Positions 30,424 through 39,669 of a stretch of DNA of 64,000 bases are shown piece by piece. The notes under the pieces are model-generated. The model saw nothing but the letters and a program-made list of their open reading frames with translations, searched no databases and had not been told where the DNA came from. The position numbers and the translations under genes are program-made. The DNA comes from a virus, in the IMG/VR virus record IMGVR_UViG_3300019458_000032, positions 1 to 64,000 of that record. One strand, given 5' to 3'. The stretch's first letter is position 1, and each line of letters starts with the position of its first letter.

Positions 30424-31355
30424 AAAAATTTGTACTAGGTTTAACTTTATTGGCGGCTGTGGGTTCAGCTAATGCGTCTGGAACAAAGACAACAGCACCT
30501 TCTAATGGAACACCTAAAGTAACTCTCACTAAAGATAATATGCTTCTATTGTCAACATATATTGATGAACAAAGTGTTGCTAAAACCGTTAAAATTGCTA
30601 AAGAGATGGACGCTAGACTTAAAAGTAATGAACCTATGTACTTCGTTCTTAATTCTGGTGGTGGTAGTATTGACAGTGGTTTAGAGATGATTGAAAATCT
30701 TCAAAGTTTGAATCGTCCAGTTCATACTATTACAATTTTCTCGGCATCTATGGCATTTCATACCGTTCAAGGACTTGGTAATCGTTATATCCTAGCGAAT
30801 GGCACACTTATGACTCACAAAGCTAAAGGTGGATTTGAAGGTGAATTCCCTGGACAACTAGATTCTAGATATGGCTATTATCTTAAACGTATCTTCAGGA
30901 TGGATGAACAAGTAGTTGCTCGCACAAAGGGTAAACATAACAAAAAATCATATGCAGATCTTTATGAAAATGAATACTGGTGTGATGGTCAAGAATGTAT
31001 TAAACAAGGATTTTCTGATCTTGTAATTAAAGCTCAGTGTGATAAGAGTCTTGATGGCACTCGTGATGAAGTTGAAAAATTGATTTTTATGGGTATGCCT
31101 GTAGAAATTACTCTAGTATTTGATAAATGTCCTTTGAATACTGGTCTTCTTGATGTTAAAGTTGCAATCAATGGTGAACAATTGTTTTCAGTTGATAAAG
31201 AAAAACCTGTTCAAAAAACAAAAGTTGAAGACAGAAGTTATTATTACTCTAGTCGTGATCACGACTGGGATAAAGAAGATCTTGTAAAACTTAACGAAGC
31301 AATTCAGGCTAAAATTAAAAAAATCACTAATCGTGAAGTTATTAAGGGATATTAA
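30420..31355 (+). CDS. exported ClpP/SppA-like serine peptidase-fold protein, 311 aa
   Basis: A clear signal peptide spans residues 1-19 (VGSANA then S). The ClpP-type core has YFVLNSGGGSIDSGLEMIENLQS (oxyanion glycines), ITIFSASMAFHTVQG with the candidate nucleophile Ser110, and TLMTHKAKGG with His133. NEYWCDGQECIKQGFSDLV matches the segment before the third catalytic residue. A Cys-containing C-terminal domain of about 100 residues is added. Cytoplasmic ClpP lacks a signal peptide, so this is a periplasmic SDH-type peptidase. Its target is unknown; lysis or envelope protein cleavage is inference. Confidence 0.85.
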   Translation: MKKFVLGLTLLAAVGSANASGTKTTAPSNGTPKVTLTKDNMLLLSTYIDEQSVAKTVKIAKEMDARLKSNEPMYFVLNSGGGSIDSGLEMIENLQSLNRPVHTITIFSASMAFHTVQGLGNRYILANGTLMTHKAKGGFEGEFPGQLDSRYGYYLKRIFRMDEQVVARTKGKHNKKSYADLYENEYWCDGQECIKQGFSDLVIKAQCDKSLDGTRDEVEKLIFMGMPVEITLVFDKCPLNTGLLDVKVAINGEQLFSVDKEKPVQKTKVEDRSYYYSSRDHDWDKEDLVKLNEAIQAKIKKITNREVIKGY

Positions 31356-31357
31356 TA

Positions 31358-31642
31358 ATGACTAGCGTATTAATAATGATGGTTGTTGCACTGGTAGTCT
31401 TACTGGTGCATCAACATTTGAAAAAGAATAGTGCAGAAGCTTTAAACGACAATCTCGAATCAAAAGAAAAGGTTCTTGAAAAAGAGAAAGAGATTGCTAA
31501 AAATGAAGGTTTAATTACTGCCGAAGAAGAAAAACGTAAACAAATTGAATCAGATTTAGAGAAAAAGAAAAATGAAGAAGTTTCTAAAGACAACCTTTTG
31601 GATTTTTTTAATAATCGCAGTTCCGACAACGATAGTAAATGA
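31358..31642 (+). CDS. membrane-anchored coiled-coil protein, 94 aa
   Basis: One N-terminal transmembrane helix (residues 3-20) is followed by a long Lys/Glu-rich coiled coil. The topology is like an inner-membrane spanin (Rz) with periplasmic coil, and a second small gene overlaps its end in another frame as Rz1 does with Rz. No direct sequence match supports this. It starts 2 bases after the ClpP-like gene. Confidence 0.6.
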   Translation: MTSVLIMMVVALVVLLVHQHLKKNSAEALNDNLESKEKVLEKEKEIAKNEGLITAEEEKRKQIESDLEKKKNEEVSKDNLLDFFNNRSSDNDSK

Positions 31643-31781
31643 CGATAGATTTTTGAGATATCTAAAAGTTATGCAATGCACTAAAGATATAGTTAATATA
31701 ATCGATAAGAATTATCTTTATTATAGCAACGTTAGAAATATTGTTACCTGGTGTGAAAATCATGTTGATGAAATATATTAA
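31572..31781 (+). CDS. small exported or anchored protein overlapping its neighbour, 69 aa
   Basis: The ATG at 31572 lies within the previous gene, in another frame, after AAAAAGAAAA. The product starts MKKFLKTTFWIFLIIAVPT, a signal-anchor, then a polar part with two Cys. It is the only candidate covering 31643-31768. No lipobox Cys exists, so it is not a standard o-spanin. Confidence 0.5.
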   Translation: MKKFLKTTFWIFLIIAVPTTIVNDDRFLRYLKVMQCTKDIVNIIDKNYLYYSNVRNIVTWCENHVDEIY

Positions 31782-32157
31782 TGTATTTGTAATTTTATCA
31801 CTTATTGGAAATCTATGCTACGCTGAAGATGTTACTTTTCTCAATCAAGGAGACAAGGCTCCATACACCGGATATCTTTTTACTGAATCAAAAACAAAAG
31901 AAGTTAGAATTCAACTATTAGAACGTGATTCCTATAAAGCACTTAATGATTCTTATGAAAAAACAAATGTGTGGCTTAAACAGAATATTGATCTTAAAGA
32001 TCAACAAATAACTATTGTATCTCAAAGAAATGATGATTTAGCTAAAGCTCTTAGAGAAGAGAAAACCGCTAATAATTGGGAAAGAATATTTTACTTTGCA
32101 ATTGGAGTACTTGCTACCTCAGCAGCCGTGTATGGTGTTAAGAAAATCACCCAATAA
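31768..32157 (+). CDS. exported coiled-coil protein with C-terminal membrane helix, 129 aa
   Basis: Residues 1-20 form a signal peptide (LIGNLCYA then ED). The segment VTFLNQGDKAPYTGYLFTE is followed by a long charged coiled coil (LLERDSYKALNDSYEKTNVW ... SQRNDDLAKALREEKTANNW) and one C-terminal hydrophobic helix (about 107-125). Proteins of this build occur in many phages of Gram-negative hosts near lysis or packaging genes and may span the periplasm. ATG 31768 is chosen; ATG 31762 in the same frame is an alternative. Confidence 0.65.
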   Translation: MKYINVFVILSLIGNLCYAEDVTFLNQGDKAPYTGYLFTESKTKEVRIQLLERDSYKALNDSYEKTNVWLKQNIDLKDQQITIVSQRNDDLAKALREEKTANNWERIFYFAIGVLATSAAVYGVKKITQ

Positions 32158-32851
32158 TGTATCTACAGAAGAACTTCTAAAACAGTTAAAAACAACTGAA
32201 GAAATTCCTGAAGAACAATTAATAAAAGAAGAAAATGAACAGTCTAGTATTGATTTTATTAGATTCTTTAATCTTAAACCTGGCAACGAAAGAATAGGTA
32301 GTCACGACCTTTATAAATTGTATAGTTTGTGGTACAGAGGAAATGAAAAACTGCGTTCTCTTCAATTCTCGGTTCAAGTTGGTAAATATTTACCTAGATA
32401 TACCGGTGATGGTAAAAGTTGGTATTTAATCGACGAAAAATTAATAGATTTACATGAACGTGCATTTAAATTAATAAAAAAAGAAAAGAAAAGATACAAA
32501 AGTCCAAATGTTAAAGCTGATTTTGATAATTATCTAAAGAAGTATAATATATCTAAAGGAACAAAATATAATTTCACGTGGATAGCTGGAGAAGTTCTAT
32601 ATTCATTATATGATGAGTATGCGTATGGAATAAAAAAGAAGAAACCACTATCTGAACAACAATTTTTAAAACTTTGTAAGATATACTTCCCAGACTATAA
32701 AAGGGACGAGAAGATATTATGGTTTAATATTCATGATTCCATTTCAAATATCATGACAGCGGAAAGGATTTCCGCAATAATGACAGGGAGAAGTCAACGT
32801 CGTGCCAAAGAAAAAAAGCAGAAGAAGCAATACAGAGCATCCAGCTCTTAA
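32132..32851 (+). CDS. hypothetical protein, 239 aa
   Basis: The start is uncertain: ATG 32132 lies inside the previous gene without a clear ribosome site. A Glu-rich N-terminus precedes a helical core with many Trp/Tyr (YSLWYRGNEKLRSLQF, WIAGEVLYSLYDEYAYGIKKKKPLSEQQFLKLCKIYFPDYKR). This could be a winged-helix or terminase-small-subunit-like protein, but I cannot support that. The C-terminus is basic and overlaps the next gene by 50 bases. Confidence 0.65.
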   Translation: MVLRKSPNNVSTEELLKQLKTTEEIPEEQLIKEENEQSSIDFIRFFNLKPGNERIGSHDLYKLYSLWYRGNEKLRSLQFSVQVGKYLPRYTGDGKSWYLIDEKLIDLHERAFKLIKKEKKRYKSPNVKADFDNYLKKYNISKGTKYNFTWIAGEVLYSLYDEYAYGIKKKKPLSEQQFLKLCKIYFPDYKRDEKILWFNIHDSISNIMTAERISAIMTGRSQRRAKEKKQKKQYRASSS

Positions 32852-33278
32852 ACCTAGTTTAAATCTAAAAACAAGATACGAAGAAATAGAAGATTTATCT
32901 AGTTATGCCAATAGAACTGATATAGATACTCTAACTTTGTCCGATGAAGATCGTGATTGGCTTAATAAGTTTGCCGAAGAGTATGTAAATGATAAATTAA
33001 ATAGGAAAAATCTAAAGAAAAATATACATAATACAGAAAAATTAAAGAAAACTTGTGATGATAGAAACAATGCCAGAAATAGAGATATTCTGACTCAAGT
33101 GAAGGCATATGGAAAACTTGTAGATATTAATAGTATTAGTGAATTTGAGCTTGTTTCTGAAGATATTGAAGATTTAATTATAGAGAAAATAGAAAGAGAT
33201 AGATTAGAGGAGCTTAAGAAGTCTAAGAAGCTCAAGAAGCGCGGCAAGACCAAGAACAAGACCAATGGCTCCCTTTAA
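32802..33278 (+). CDS. hypothetical basic protein, 158 aa, GTG start
   Basis: The GTG at 32802 follows GGGAGAAG and lies inside the previous gene. The central region (LSDEDRDWLNKFAEEYVNDKL ... TCDDRNNARNRDILTQVKAYGKL) resembles small proteins found beside phage packaging genes, without assigned function. The Lys-rich C-terminus overlaps the convergent minus-strand gene by 75 bases. It is the last plus-strand gene. Confidence 0.65.
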   Translation: MPKKKSRRSNTEHPALKPSLNLKTRYEEIEDLSSYANRTDIDTLTLSDEDRDWLNKFAEEYVNDKLNRKNLKKNIHNTEKLKKTCDDRNNARNRDILTQVKAYGKLVDINSISEFELVSEDIEDLIIEKIERDRLEELKKSKKLKKRGKTKNKTNGSL

Positions 33279-33536
33279 TTTCCAATTATCTTTTTTTAAA
33301 GGTTCTAGTTCTTCTTTAATAAGTTTAAATTCTTCTTTATTATCTTCTTTTTGACGTTTTAAATCTTCTTCTAATAAATTTGTACGATAAATATGAATTC
33401 CAATGTCTTCACGCATCTCGTGTTGACTATCTTTTATCCCAGAAATATCTTTTTGCATCTCTTTAGTGGATTCTTTAACTTCTTTTAAAGAATCTTTAAT
33501 AGCTTCTAAAATTTCGTAGAATTCTTGTTTATCCAT
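33204..33536 (-). CDS. coiled-coil protein with C-terminal membrane helix (XhlA-like), 110 aa
   Basis: About 85 residues of charged coiled coil are followed by a hydrophobic tail (LKGAIGLVLGLAALLELLRLLKLL), the layout of haemolysin XhlA-type cell-surface proteins and some holin-associated proteins. It is the last gene of the late transcript and its final 75 bases are antisense to the end of the plus-strand gene. Possibly part of the lysis functions; inference from topology only. Confidence 0.7.
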   Translation of the reverse strand: MDKQEFYEILEAIKDSLKEVKESTKEMQKDISGIKDSQHEMREDIGIHIYRTNLLEEDLKRQKEDNKEEFKLIKEELEPLKKDNWKLKGAIGLVLGLAALLELLRLLKLL

Positions 33537-33539
33537 ATA

Positions 33540-34046
33540 TTATTTGTTCATCATTCTTCTTTTAGCGTCTTCATGAGCCCATTCACTAAATTTTTCCCAA
33601 TCTTCGTTACTTAATTGACCTTCACTTGTAATATCTTCATAAGCTTGTCCCCTAGCTTCAGGATCATCTGGAAGACTATTCATGTATTCGATTGCTCTAT
33701 TTAATGATTCACTGGATCTATTAGCTTTAAATTCTTGTTCAGCAGGATTTTCAATAATTTTTAATTCACTTTCGGAATCAGGTTTTCTAGTATTTTTATT
33801 TTGTTCTTTTAATTTATTGATAAATTGTTGAACTCTTTCTTTACTATCTTTTGGTTTTTCAGGATTATTTAAAGCTGCGTAATCCACTGGTTCTTCTGCC
33901 GTAGAAGAAGGAGTTCTAAATCTAACGTTCTTACCAGTTTGACCAAATACAGGTCTATCTGTCTCTATGATTTCTTTTCCACCTTGTTTAGCTAAAGAAG
34001 CTTCTGCTAATTTTTTTAATAATTCTTGACGTTGTAATTCATCCAT
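33540..34046 (-). CDS. hypothetical late protein, 168 aa
   Basis: Polar, rich in Glu, Lys, Asn and Pro, without membrane segments. Located 3 bases downstream of the 673-aa internal-protein candidate in the late operon, so probably a virion or assembly protein. No family recognised. Confidence 0.7.
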   Translation of the reverse strand: MDELQRQELLKKLAEASLAKQGGKEIIETDRPVFGQTGKNVRFRTPSSTAEEPVDYAALNNPEKPKDSKERVQQFINKLKEQNKNTRKPDSESELKIIENPAEQEFKANRSSESLNRAIEYMNSLPDDPEARGQAYEDITSEGQLSNEDWEKFSEWAHEDAKRRMMNK

Positions 34047-34048
34047 AA

Positions 34049-36070
34049 TTATTCATTTTCTCCAGATTGTTGTTCACCATTTATCTTAAGACGAGCTAAA
34101 GGATTTTGCATAATTGAGAATATGGCAGCATTAACTGCTGCTTGATCTTTATTATCTAAACCTTTTAATAACGCATTACCAAGGTTTTCTAAACCTGGAA
34201 CATCTGAAATCTTAGATGCAATAGATCTAATTTCATGTTCAGGAGCATTTAATAGTTTTTTTGTAATCTCAACTGGAGTTCGAGTGATAGTATCTTTATA
34301 CAAACCATATTTATTGGCCACATTTATCACGGAACCTTTACCAAATAAAGATCCTTTTGCTGCGGTTTGAAGACTTTCTTGTGGATTAACTCTCCAAGCA
34401 TGTTGAATCATTGCAGATTGATCGGCTTTATCTCTAACCATTTTTTCAATTGATTTAGATTGAGAATCAGTCGAATCAATCATTTTGGGTGTACTTTCCT
34501 TTTTAATTAAACCTTGTTTAACTCTTTGGGCTTCACTTGTCTCAAATTGTTTTAAACCTTTAATAAAATTACTAAAGGTTTCAGCATCTTTAGAAGAACC
34601 AAAACCAGGATTTTGAGATCCTTGAATCATTTTTCTTGTACTATCGAAAAGTTTACCTTCTTGATTCTTAATATTACTGAGCTTAACACCGCTAATATCT
34701 ACAGGAGTTGAACCTGAAATAATAGTTTCTGGCACTAAACGTCTAAATTCTTCAAATCTATTTGCCGCAATTTTATATTCAGGAACTGCTTCTTTTAAAA
34801 TAGAACCAATTCGATATTGAAAATCATATCCCATATTTGCAATATAAGGATCTTTAACTTTTATAGAATCAGCTAAATCAACTACATCACTTCTTAAAGA
34901 TTGTAGTTCTTTAGGAGTCATTTCGGTTTTATTTTTTAATTGAAATAATGTATCATATAGTTTTTTAGCTTTAGGATTTGCAGAAATTGTTGCATCTTTT
35001 TGCGCAACATCTGCGAATTGTTGTGCCATTCCTATGAGTTCATCACTCATGTCAATAATTTGACCAGAATCGGTTGCTTTATTAATTGATTCACCGACAG
35101 ATTTACCTAATTGATCATCAACTTTATAAATTCTATCTACAAGATCTCTAGAAGCTTCTGTATCAGCATGTAATAATCCAGATTTTAATTTAGGTCCTTC
35201 TTGTCCAGGAGTTAAAATATCTGGTGATCCAAATTTAGCTTTATCACTATAAATATTAACGCCTTCTTCACCGAGTTCTTTAGCTTTTCTAACTTGTCTT
35301 AAAAATGGAGTATCTTCTATAAAATCTGTCATTTTAGATTGAATTTTTTCTTTAGCTGCTCCACCAAATCCTTTAACTGCTTGACCAATTCCCATAAGTG
35401 TAGCACCAGCTACACCGCCAGTTAAAGCACCTTCTGCTGTATCTTTAATTAATTGTTCTTTTTCTTCGGGAGTTGCGCCCAAGATCTTACCTTCAGATTT
35501 TCCTGCCCCATAAATTGCACCTTCGGGGGCAGCAATTAAAGCGGCGGTTCCTGCTCTTTTAGCTAATTCCTTAAGAGCGGCCTTCTTACCTTGTTCTTTT
35601 AAGATTTGTTTTAACCCAACTTTAGCAATAGCCGGAGCTGTTGCACCTGCGGTTAATAGAGCTGGAGCAATGGCACCACCAATTTCACCAATTGTTGATA
35701 AATAAGGACTTCTTTCTTCAGATTCTTTGAGTTTTTGCTGTTCAAGTTCATGATATTTTCTATAAAGTTCTTTATAATCATCTCTTGTTTTATCACCAAG
35801 AGCTATATCAGAACCCGCTTTCAATGCTGCCAAAGCTTCATCACTAAATCCTAATGACAAACCTTGACCAACTCCACGTGCTAAGTCAGTTCCAGTTTCA
35901 AATGTACCTTTACCAAGATCTCTTAAGCCTGTTTTAACTGAACTACCTAAATCTTGAACTTTTTGAGATAAGATTTGACTAGTTGTAGGAGTTAATGGAA
36001 CGTTCTCAAATCCCTCGTCTAGAGGAACTTCTTGAAACCCATCATCTAAATTTAAATCTTTTTTAGCCAT
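34049..36070 (-). CDS. large internal/ejection-type virion protein candidate, 673 aa
   Basis: After a short acidic N-terminus the protein has Gly/Ala-rich amphipathic segments (LARGVGQGLSLGFSDEALAALKAG; PYLSTIGEIGGAIAPALLTAGATAPAIAKVG) that resemble the membrane-active parts of phage DNA-ejection proteins. The rest is helical and soluble. It is one of four adjacent large genes downstream of the nozzle, the place where podoviruses encode internal core or ejection proteins. No exact family is recognised. Confidence 0.7.
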   Translation of the reverse strand: MAKKDLNLDDGFQEVPLDEGFENVPLTPTTSQILSQKVQDLGSSVKTGLRDLGKGTFETGTDLARGVGQGLSLGFSDEALAALKAGSDIALGDKTRDDYKELYRKYHELEQQKLKESEERSPYLSTIGEIGGAIAPALLTAGATAPAIAKVGLKQILKEQGKKAALKELAKRAGTAALIAAPEGAIYGAGKSEGKILGATPEEKEQLIKDTAEGALTGGVAGATLMGIGQAVKGFGGAAKEKIQSKMTDFIEDTPFLRQVRKAKELGEEGVNIYSDKAKFGSPDILTPGQEGPKLKSGLLHADTEASRDLVDRIYKVDDQLGKSVGESINKATDSGQIIDMSDELIGMAQQFADVAQKDATISANPKAKKLYDTLFQLKNKTEMTPKELQSLRSDVVDLADSIKVKDPYIANMGYDFQYRIGSILKEAVPEYKIAANRFEEFRRLVPETIISGSTPVDISGVKLSNIKNQEGKLFDSTRKMIQGSQNPGFGSSKDAETFSNFIKGLKQFETSEAQRVKQGLIKKESTPKMIDSTDSQSKSIEKMVRDKADQSAMIQHAWRVNPQESLQTAAKGSLFGKGSVINVANKYGLYKDTITRTPVEITKKLLNAPEHEIRSIASKISDVPGLENLGNALLKGLDNKDQAAVNAAIFSIMQNPLARLKINGEQQSGENE

Positions 36071-36072
36071 AA

Positions 36073-38112
36073 TTATTTACGACCTTGTACAATTTCTTTT
36101 GTTCCATCAGAATATACAAATTGTGTTTGATTTGTTGTTGGGTTATAACCCTTTTTAATTATAGTTTTTTTAGCTTTAGCACTATCTGGTGCTTCTTCAG
36201 AACTACCTTCATTATCTAACATGAAACCCAAACCATGCGGATCTAAAATGTTTCTAGCGGATTCAGGTCTTCTTCTTAAAGTTTCAATATAAGGACCCAT
36301 AATCTTTTTCTGGGTTTTCATAATTTGTTCTTTAGCTAGTTCTTTTTCTCTTTCCACTGTTTCCATTGTTCTCTTAACGAATTCACCTTGAGCTGCACCT
36401 TTTGGAATATTTGTAATATATTCTACAATTTTTGCTAAATCTCCAGAATAAGTATTAGGTATTAAATGTGCAGTACCAGTAATTGTGCCTTGGCCACTAG
36501 ATAATAGAGTGTCTAATGAACGAGCCAATTCGTAAACTTGACGAGTATCCAATTCACCTTTATCTTTATATTGATTAGCGAGAGCTTCAATTGCCTCTGC
36601 TGAACGTATATTATTAGCAGCTTTACCAAATGCTGATCTAGAAGATCCAATTTCAGATGTTAAACGTTTACCAAGATCATCCAAACGTTTTGTATCCATT
36701 TGATCTTGTTTTTCTTCAATTTTAATTTGTGTCATCGCTTTACGATTTTCAGCAGCTTCTTTAGCGGCTTGAATTCTAGCTTTTCTGTTTTCTTCTGCGG
36801 TAAATTCTCTAGATTTACGATTCTCTTCGGCAATTTTCTGATCAGACTCATTCTTTTCTTTAGATTGTTGAGCACGAGCTTCTTGAGCAACTTTAGCTTC
36901 AAAGTCTTTAAATACAAGAGGAACGATTTTACTGCCAGTTTCCGCTGACATATCTCCAGAAACTTTAACGCCCATTTTAGCTAGATATGCTTTAAATGCT
37001 TTAGAAGTTTGACTATGGGGATCATTTCCTTCTTGGGCCATTCTATCTTTTACATCTTGAACTTTTTGATCAGCTTGTTTAATATTAGAGTCATATACAT
37101 CACCATATAGAGGTTTAAAGCCCCCAATAGCCGCTGCACCACGTTCTGAAATCTTACCTAGGTTGTTCCAAAGGATTTGCATATCGCGGGCTTCTTGAGC
37201 CTTATTAAGAGCATCTACAACATCATAATTTTGTTTTCCAAGATCCATTTCAAATTCTGGAGCTTTGGTGCCCCCTTCTTCAGAAGCTGATTCATTTGCA
37301 ACAAAATCTTCATTCTGCATAGTTTGCTCTAAAGATTTATCGTCGGCATTTTCTTCAGAAACGTTTTCAATTGTTGAAGGTTTACCTTTTTTAGGTTCAC
37401 TTAGAATTTTTTTATTAGCTTTATAAGGATTTTTAGCTTTCTCTGTTTTTTTAGGTTCTTCTTTAGGAGGTTCTGGTGTTTCTAAAGGTTGTTCTTTATT
37501 CTGTATTTCTTCAGATCCATCGGTTAATAAACCTAAAGCACCAATTCCGGCAAGACCCAAACCAATATTGCGAGAAGTATTAGATTTTTTAGGAATAACA
37601 GGTGTAATATCTTTAACTTCTCTATATACAGCATCTTCAATAATTTCTTCTGGAGATGCATTTTTCATCAAAGATTTTTCACCTTGAACGGTAGCATTTC
37701 TTCCCATAGATGTTGAAGGAAGATTAGGATTTCTATATGGATTACCTTTTAATATAAAGTTAGGATCTTTATTTATATATGGTTCGCCCTTTAAAATGAA
37801 ATTCGGATCTTGATTCAATTTTACAGTATCGGCAGCTTTTGTGATTTGTCCAGGTATTGGGGCATCGCCCATTTTACCAGAAGCTCTAGCCGCGTTTTCA
37901 ATTTCTTGTAAAGGACTGATACTCATTGCTGGTTTTGGAGCACCTAAACGAGCCTGTTGTTCAATTGCTTCTCTGGCCATTGAAGGAGATAATTTAAAAA
38001 TATCATGTGCCGCTTCAGCCTCTTCTTTTGATAGTTTTCTACCAAAAGCTTTACCTTCAGCACTTTCTGTACTTTTTACAAGTTTTTTAATAATGTTATT
38101 AAGTTGAGACAT
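36073..38112 (-). CDS. large coiled-coil internal virion protein candidate, 679 aa
   Basis: A Pro/Asn repeat segment (KDPNFILKGNPY, repeated with NQDPNFILKGEPY) in the N-terminal third is followed by a Lys/Pro/Glu-rich linker and a long coiled coil (EARAQQSKEKNESDQKIAEENRKSR, then ENRKARIQAAKEAAENRKA). The C-terminal domain is helical. The direct repeat of DPNFILKG at about residues 97-124 is visible. Likely an internal or ejection protein by position and composition. Confidence 0.7.
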   Translation of the reverse strand: MSQLNNIIKKLVKSTESAEGKAFGRKLSKEEAEAAHDIFKLSPSMAREAIEQQARLGAPKPAMSISPLQEIENAARASGKMGDAPIPGQITKAADTVKLNQDPNFILKGEPYINKDPNFILKGNPYRNPNLPSTSMGRNATVQGEKSLMKNASPEEIIEDAVYREVKDITPVIPKKSNTSRNIGLGLAGIGALGLLTDGSEEIQNKEQPLETPEPPKEEPKKTEKAKNPYKANKKILSEPKKGKPSTIENVSEENADDKSLEQTMQNEDFVANESASEEGGTKAPEFEMDLGKQNYDVVDALNKAQEARDMQILWNNLGKISERGAAAIGGFKPLYGDVYDSNIKQADQKVQDVKDRMAQEGNDPHSQTSKAFKAYLAKMGVKVSGDMSAETGSKIVPLVFKDFEAKVAQEARAQQSKEKNESDQKIAEENRKSREFTAEENRKARIQAAKEAAENRKAMTQIKIEEKQDQMDTKRLDDLGKRLTSEIGSSRSAFGKAANNIRSAEAIEALANQYKDKGELDTRQVYELARSLDTLLSSGQGTITGTAHLIPNTYSGDLAKIVEYITNIPKGAAQGEFVKRTMETVEREKELAKEQIMKTQKKIMGPYIETLRRRPESARNILDPHGLGFMLDNEGSSEEAPDSAKAKKTIIKKGYNPTTNQTQFVYSDGTKEIVQGRK

Positions 38113-38115
38113 TAT

Positions 38116-39666
38116 TTATTTACCTTTATTATGATTATCAATTTCTGTCATTAGTTCATGATGATTTTGCATCAATTTTAAAAGTTTTTTACCGATTGTA
38201 CCTTGAGCAATAGTTTTAGGTACTACAATTTCTCCAGGACTCACCATTGCATGAACTGTATCATTGGCTGGATGATCACCCGGAACCACTTCTTGCCCGT
38301 GAACTTCACCACCATGAGTATAGTCTTCGGCCATTATTCTACCGCCATCGGCGTAACCTTCGTCGAAATTTCTACGATTTTGTTTTCTAATACGTTCATA
38401 TTTTTCTTGTAAAGTTTCTTCGTGTACTGGTTCTTTAGGTTTTTCAAAAGCTTTTTCTAAACTTTCAACAAATTCATCAAATGAATAAGGTCTTTTAACT
38501 TTTCCACCTTCTGCATAACCAACTAGATTTTTTAATTTATCAAAAGTTGAAGCTTGATTGGCCATTCCAGTTCTAATTTTATTATATTCAGATTCACGAT
38601 TATCTTTTTTATAATCTTCGTTGAAGTCTTTTTTAACTTCTCCACCATCTGAATAACCTGAAATTTCTCCACCTTCCCATTTTTTATTTTTTTCATCTTT
38701 TAAATTAAGAAATCCACCAATTGTTGATAGTCCAGATCCAACCATTTGCCAAGGAGCAGCAGCTTGTGCAGCAGCATTTTGTCCTTCAGCCGTTAATGCA
38801 GCAGCTCTTTGTTGTTGAGCACCCGATCTCATTTGTTGACGTTGGGCTTGATCCTGCCAATATGTACGTTGTGCTTCATTTTGACGTAAACGTTCTTGAT
38901 TTTCCATTCCAATATTAGCGTTTGAAATATTTTGAGCGGCATTTAAATTAGCTTCTTGGGCAGCATTTCTAGCACCGACATTTCTTTGCTGTACATTGCT
39001 TCTATTTTGAACGTTAAATTGTTCTAATGCATCTTGGGCAGCAGCTCTTGCACTATTTACATCAAAATCTTGTCCTCTAATTGAACCGCCCAATGTTCCA
39101 GCTTGATTGATAGCATTTAACGCATTAGCTGAAGACATTGCTGCTAATCTATCACCTTCTTGAGAAGCTTGATTGGTACCACTTTGAGAAGCTTGTAAAG
39201 CTGCGATTAATTCAGCACCTGATCCACCTTGACCACGGGCTTGAAAATTTTGCATAATTTGTTGACGTTTTGCTTCTGTATCACGAGCTATTTCATTTCT
39301 TATTTGATTTAAGGCAGCACGATCTTCAGGTGTTAACCCGCCTTTACCACGCTGTTGAAGAAGTTGTAAAGCTTCTTTTTGAGTATCTCTTAAACTAGCA
39401 TCTTCTGTAATTTCACCAACTTTGGAAGGACCGGCAAGTATTTCTGTTTCAAGTTCTGGAGTTAAAATTCCAGCTTGTTGAAATTGTTCAAATATAATTT
39501 TCTTAGATAAATCAGGCGGCATCCCAATTCTATTGAGTTCTTCTTGGGCCTCAATCATTGCATTGCGTGCTTCACCTAAAGCTCCACGAGATGCTTCTCT
39601 AGCAGCAATCCCACCTACGAGATTTGCAGCAACACCTGCTCCACCAAACATTGATTCTAGTGCCAT
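38116..39666 (-). CDS. Ala/Gln-rich virion protein with Y-x-x-G-G-x-V repeats, 516 aa
   Basis: The N-terminal 300 residues are an Ala/Gln/Asn-rich helical region (Gln and Asn dominate), with a Gly-rich start resembling glycine-zipper membrane segments. From about residue 330 four short repeats occur: GYSDGGEV, GYAEGGKV, GYADGGRI and YTHGGEV. The tail HGQEVVPGDHPANDTVHAMVSPGEIVVPKT is a recurring signature of phage structural proteins (G-D-x-V-x-A-M-x-S-P-G-E-x-V-x-P). Probably a virion internal protein. Confidence 0.75.
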   Translation of the reverse strand: MALESMFGGAGVAANLVGGIAAREASRGALGEARNAMIEAQEELNRIGMPPDLSKKIIFEQFQQAGILTPELETEILAGPSKVGEITEDASLRDTQKEALQLLQQRGKGGLTPEDRAALNQIRNEIARDTEAKRQQIMQNFQARGQGGSGAELIAALQASQSGTNQASQEGDRLAAMSSANALNAINQAGTLGGSIRGQDFDVNSARAAAQDALEQFNVQNRSNVQQRNVGARNAAQEANLNAAQNISNANIGMENQERLRQNEAQRTYWQDQAQRQQMRSGAQQQRAAALTAEGQNAAAQAAAPWQMVGSGLSTIGGFLNLKDEKNKKWEGGEISGYSDGGEVKKDFNEDYKKDNRESEYNKIRTGMANQASTFDKLKNLVGYAEGGKVKRPYSFDEFVESLEKAFEKPKEPVHEETLQEKYERIRKQNRRNFDEGYADGGRIMAEDYTHGGEVHGQEVVPGDHPANDTVHAMVSPGEIVVPKTIAQGTIGKKLLKLMQNHHELMTEIDNHNKGK

Positions 39667-39669
39667 ATA

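Noticed and set aside
31572-31781. o-spanin (Rz1) assignment
   Set aside because: The required lipobox cysteine is missing.
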